64,000 nucleotides of DNA from Agromyces aurantiacus (lineage in GTDB: Bacteria > Actinomycetota > Actinomycetes > Actinomycetales > Microbacteriaceae), in assembly GCF_016907355.1 (NCBI RefSeq), contig NZ_JAFBBW010000001.1, positions 3,410,001 to 3,474,000 on the forward strand, written 5' to 3'. Below the pieces are notes generated by a model. The model was not told the DNA's origin, searched no databases, and saw nothing but the letters and a program-made list of their open reading frames with translations. The stretch's first letter is position 1; every line of letters begins with the position of its first letter. The position numbers and the translations under genes are program-made. This document shows, in pieces, positions 62,512 through 64,000 of the stretch.

Positions 62512-63528
62512 TCATTCCGATCGATCGCGCTTCCACGCGTCGATCTCGCCGTGGAGTCGCGCCCGTCCGACCGGATCGAGGAAGGCGGAATCGACGGAGT
62601 TCCTCGCCAACTGCTCGACCGCTCCGGCATCCAGGCCGAACTGCGTGACGACGGCGTCGAAGTTCGCGTCGAGGTAGCCGCCGAAGTACGCCGGGTCGTC
62701 GGAGTTCACGCTCACGAGGAGGCCGAGCTCGAGCATCCGGGGCAGCGGATGGTCGGCCATCGTGTCGACCGTGCGCAGTCGCACGTTCGACAGCGGGCAG
62801 ACGGTGAGCGGAACGCGATCGCGGACCAGGCGCTCGACGAGGTCGGGGTCCTCCAGGCTCCGGATGCCGTGGTCGACGCGTTCGACGTGCAGCAGGTCGA
62901 GCGCCTCCCGGACGTACTCGGCCGGGCCCTCCTCGCCGGCGTGCGCCACGACGTGGAGCCCCGCGTCGCGAGCCATCCGGTAGACCTCGACGAAGAGCGA
63001 CGGCGGGTAGCCGACCTCCGCCGAGTCCAAGCCGATGCCGTCGATCGGCAGGCCGGCGTCGAGCACGTGGGCGAGGGCATCCATCGCATCCCCCGGCGGG
63101 AGGTCGCGCCAGAACGACATGATGAGCTTCGTCGTCATCCCGTGGTCGGTGAGGCCTCGGTCCAGTGCGCTGCGGATGCCGCCGATCACTGTCTCGGCCG
63201 GGATGCCGCGTCGCGTGTGCGCCTGGATGTCGAAGAAGATCTCGGCGTGCCGCACGCCCGCGGCCGAGGCGCGAGCGAGGTAGCGATGGGTGACCGCTGC
63301 GAAGTCGTCCGCGTCGCGCAGGACCTCGAGGTTCACGTAGAGCAGGTCGAGGAACGACTGGAGATCGGTGAAGTCGTACTGCGCCTCGAGGTGCTCGAGC
63401 GACCGCCACGGGAGGTCGATGCCGTTCTCCCCCGCAGTCTCGATGATGAACGCGGGCTCGAGGGTTCCCTCGAGGTGGACGTGGAGTTCCGCGACCGGGG
63501 GTCTCGCGACGCGTAGACGATCGGTCAT
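62512..63528 (-). CDS. adenosine/adenine deaminase family protein, adenine-deaminase (Aah1) type
   Basis: 338 residues. Metal and catalytic motifs: AELHVHLEGTLEP (His-x-His), HAEIFFDIQAHTRRGI, VVAHAGEEGPAEYV (His, Glu), VDHGIR and VNSDDPAYFGGYL (Asp-Asp). The pattern FFDxQxHTxRGI together with DPAYFGGY is that of prokaryotic adenine deaminases of the Aah1 group rather than adenosine deaminase, so adenine to hypoxanthine is the likelier reaction; this would feed hpt. ATG 63528 overlaps the upstream peptidase stop by 4 nt. Confidence 0.83.
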   Translation of the reverse strand: MTDRLRVARPPVAELHVHLEGTLEPAFIIETAGENGIDLPWRSLEHLEAQYDFTDLQSFLDLLYVNLEVLRDADDFAAVTHRYLARASAAGVRHAEIFFDIQAHTRRGIPAETVIGGIRSALDRGLTDHGMTTKLIMSFWRDLPPGDAMDALAHVLDAGLPIDGIGLDSAEVGYPPSLFVEVYRMARDAGLHVVAHAGEEGPAEYVREALDLLHVERVDHGIRSLEDPDLVERLVRDRVPLTVCPLSNVRLRTVDTMADHPLPRMLELGLLVSVNSDDPAYFGGYLDANFDAVVTQFGLDAGAVEQLARNSVDSAFLDPVGRARLHGEIDAWKRDRSE

Positions 63529-64000
63529 CCGGATGCCACCGGGAGGGGGAAGTGCGTCCAGGATCCCTCTGACACGACTCGGACCGCGCCGGCGGCGACC
63601 ACGATGGCCGTGTCGTCGTCGATGGCGTATGCCGCGTTCGGCAGGGTGGCGGCCCATCGTTCCGCGTGGGCGAGGGTGTTCTGCGGGAGGTTCGGATGGT
63701 CCAGGTGCGGGAAGATCGAGAAGTCGACGACGCCCAGGGCCTCGTTTCCGCCGCCGGGCGGCTGCCACTCGACGAAGTACTCGCCGATCCGGGGCGTGAG
63801 CGCCATGCTCCCGGCGCTCAGGCCCACCCAGACGGTATTCGACAGGGTGGGGAGCAGGTCGACGAACCCGGACTCGCGCATCCAGTGCGCCAGGTACAGG
63901 GAGTCACCTCCGCCGGCCAGCAGGACGTCGGCCTGCTCCAGGACCGGGACCCAGAGCTCCCGCTCGATGCTCGGCAGGGCGGTGAGTTCCAGGACGCCCA
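63525..64000 (-). CDS. peptidase S51 (dipeptidase E)-like protein, 5' end outside the window
   Basis: At least 158 residues, the reading frame continuing open to the window edge. Visible parts are LLAGGGDSLYLAHWM and VWVGLSAGSMAL, where the Ser in GxSAGS is the nucleophile of the S51/GATase1-like fold, and a C-terminal domain with FSIFPHLDHP (His) and an AYAIDDDTAIVV strand. Such enzymes cleave Asp-X dipeptides. It is coupled to the deaminase gene by a 4-nt overlap. The start codon is beyond position 64000. Confidence 0.8.
   Translation of the reverse strand, partial: GVLELTALPSIERELWVPVLEQADVLLAGGGDSLYLAHWMRESGFVDLLPTLSNTVWVGLSAGSMALTPRIGEYFVEWQPPGGGNEALGVVDFSIFPHLDHPNLPQNTLAHAERWAATLPNAAYAIDDDTAIVVAAGAVRVVSEGSWTHFPLPVASG

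Overview
The window is about 64 kb of very GC-rich chromosome from an actinobacterium. Gene content and start-site style fit the family Microbacteriaceae, with an Agromyces-like genome as my best guess. The evidence for this is the folE-folP-folB-folK-DUF3180-PH-domain-DUF2520-panC-lysS block, ClpC, a DUF5997 gene facing an HTH-less LysR-domain gene, a DinB2-type polymerase, and many genes whose start codon lies 6-7 bases after a TANNNT -10 box (leaderless transcripts). There is no rRNA, CRISPR array, prophage or insertion sequence.

Layout. 1-10.4 kb: a large AAA/LuxR regulator, a truncated globin, two tandem spermidine-synthase-like proteins, a Tat-exported GHL10 (DUF187) hydrolase, a 5-oxoprolinase operon (pxpA-pxpB-pxpC) whose pxpC is frameshifted, and a PQQ-type sugar dehydrogenase lipoprotein. 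10.4-23 kb: small conserved genes (SprT-like, CGNR, ComB-like, SDR, an orphan TPM-type coiled-coil tail, SRPBCC, DUF1684), a DEAD-box helicase, a PDZ serine protease, a degenerate Nudix protein, an esterase, DUF5997/LysR-domain and a glutamine amidotransferase. 23-32 kb: two convergent Y-family polymerases (one DinB2-like with an isoleucine at the steric gate), tRNA-Ser, a flavin monooxygenase, an SGNH hydrolase, radA and an SseB-like protein, followed by a first tandem repeat array. 32-42 kb: clpC, a DUF2975/Xre pair, an ACT protein, a pirin and the fructose operon fruR-fruK-fruA, followed by a second array built on the same core as the first.

42-58 kb is almost entirely leftward housekeeping: a cardiolipin-synthase-like enzyme, two tiny membrane proteins, lysS, panC, DUF2520, two PH-domain membrane proteins, DUF3180, folK, folB, folP, folE, ftsH, an MFS transporter fused to a cyclic-nucleotide-binding domain, hpt and tilS. 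58-64 kb: ppa, an M23 peptidoglycan hydrolase, a tRNA cluster (Glu, Asp, Phe), an MFS gene behind a CsoR-like operator, RidA, an adenine-deaminase-type enzyme and a peptidase E-like protein cut by the window edge.

The most unusual signals are not genes. (1) Two arrays 12 kb apart share one nested-palindrome core repeated at 82-84 bp. (2) A 9-mer, GGATGYCGC, is far more frequent than base composition predicts and forms perfect palindromes at several gene ends. (3) The leaderless promoter grammar is strikingly regular. (4) TTGCTCA motifs at an exact 21-bp pitch lie in front of the LuxR regulator.
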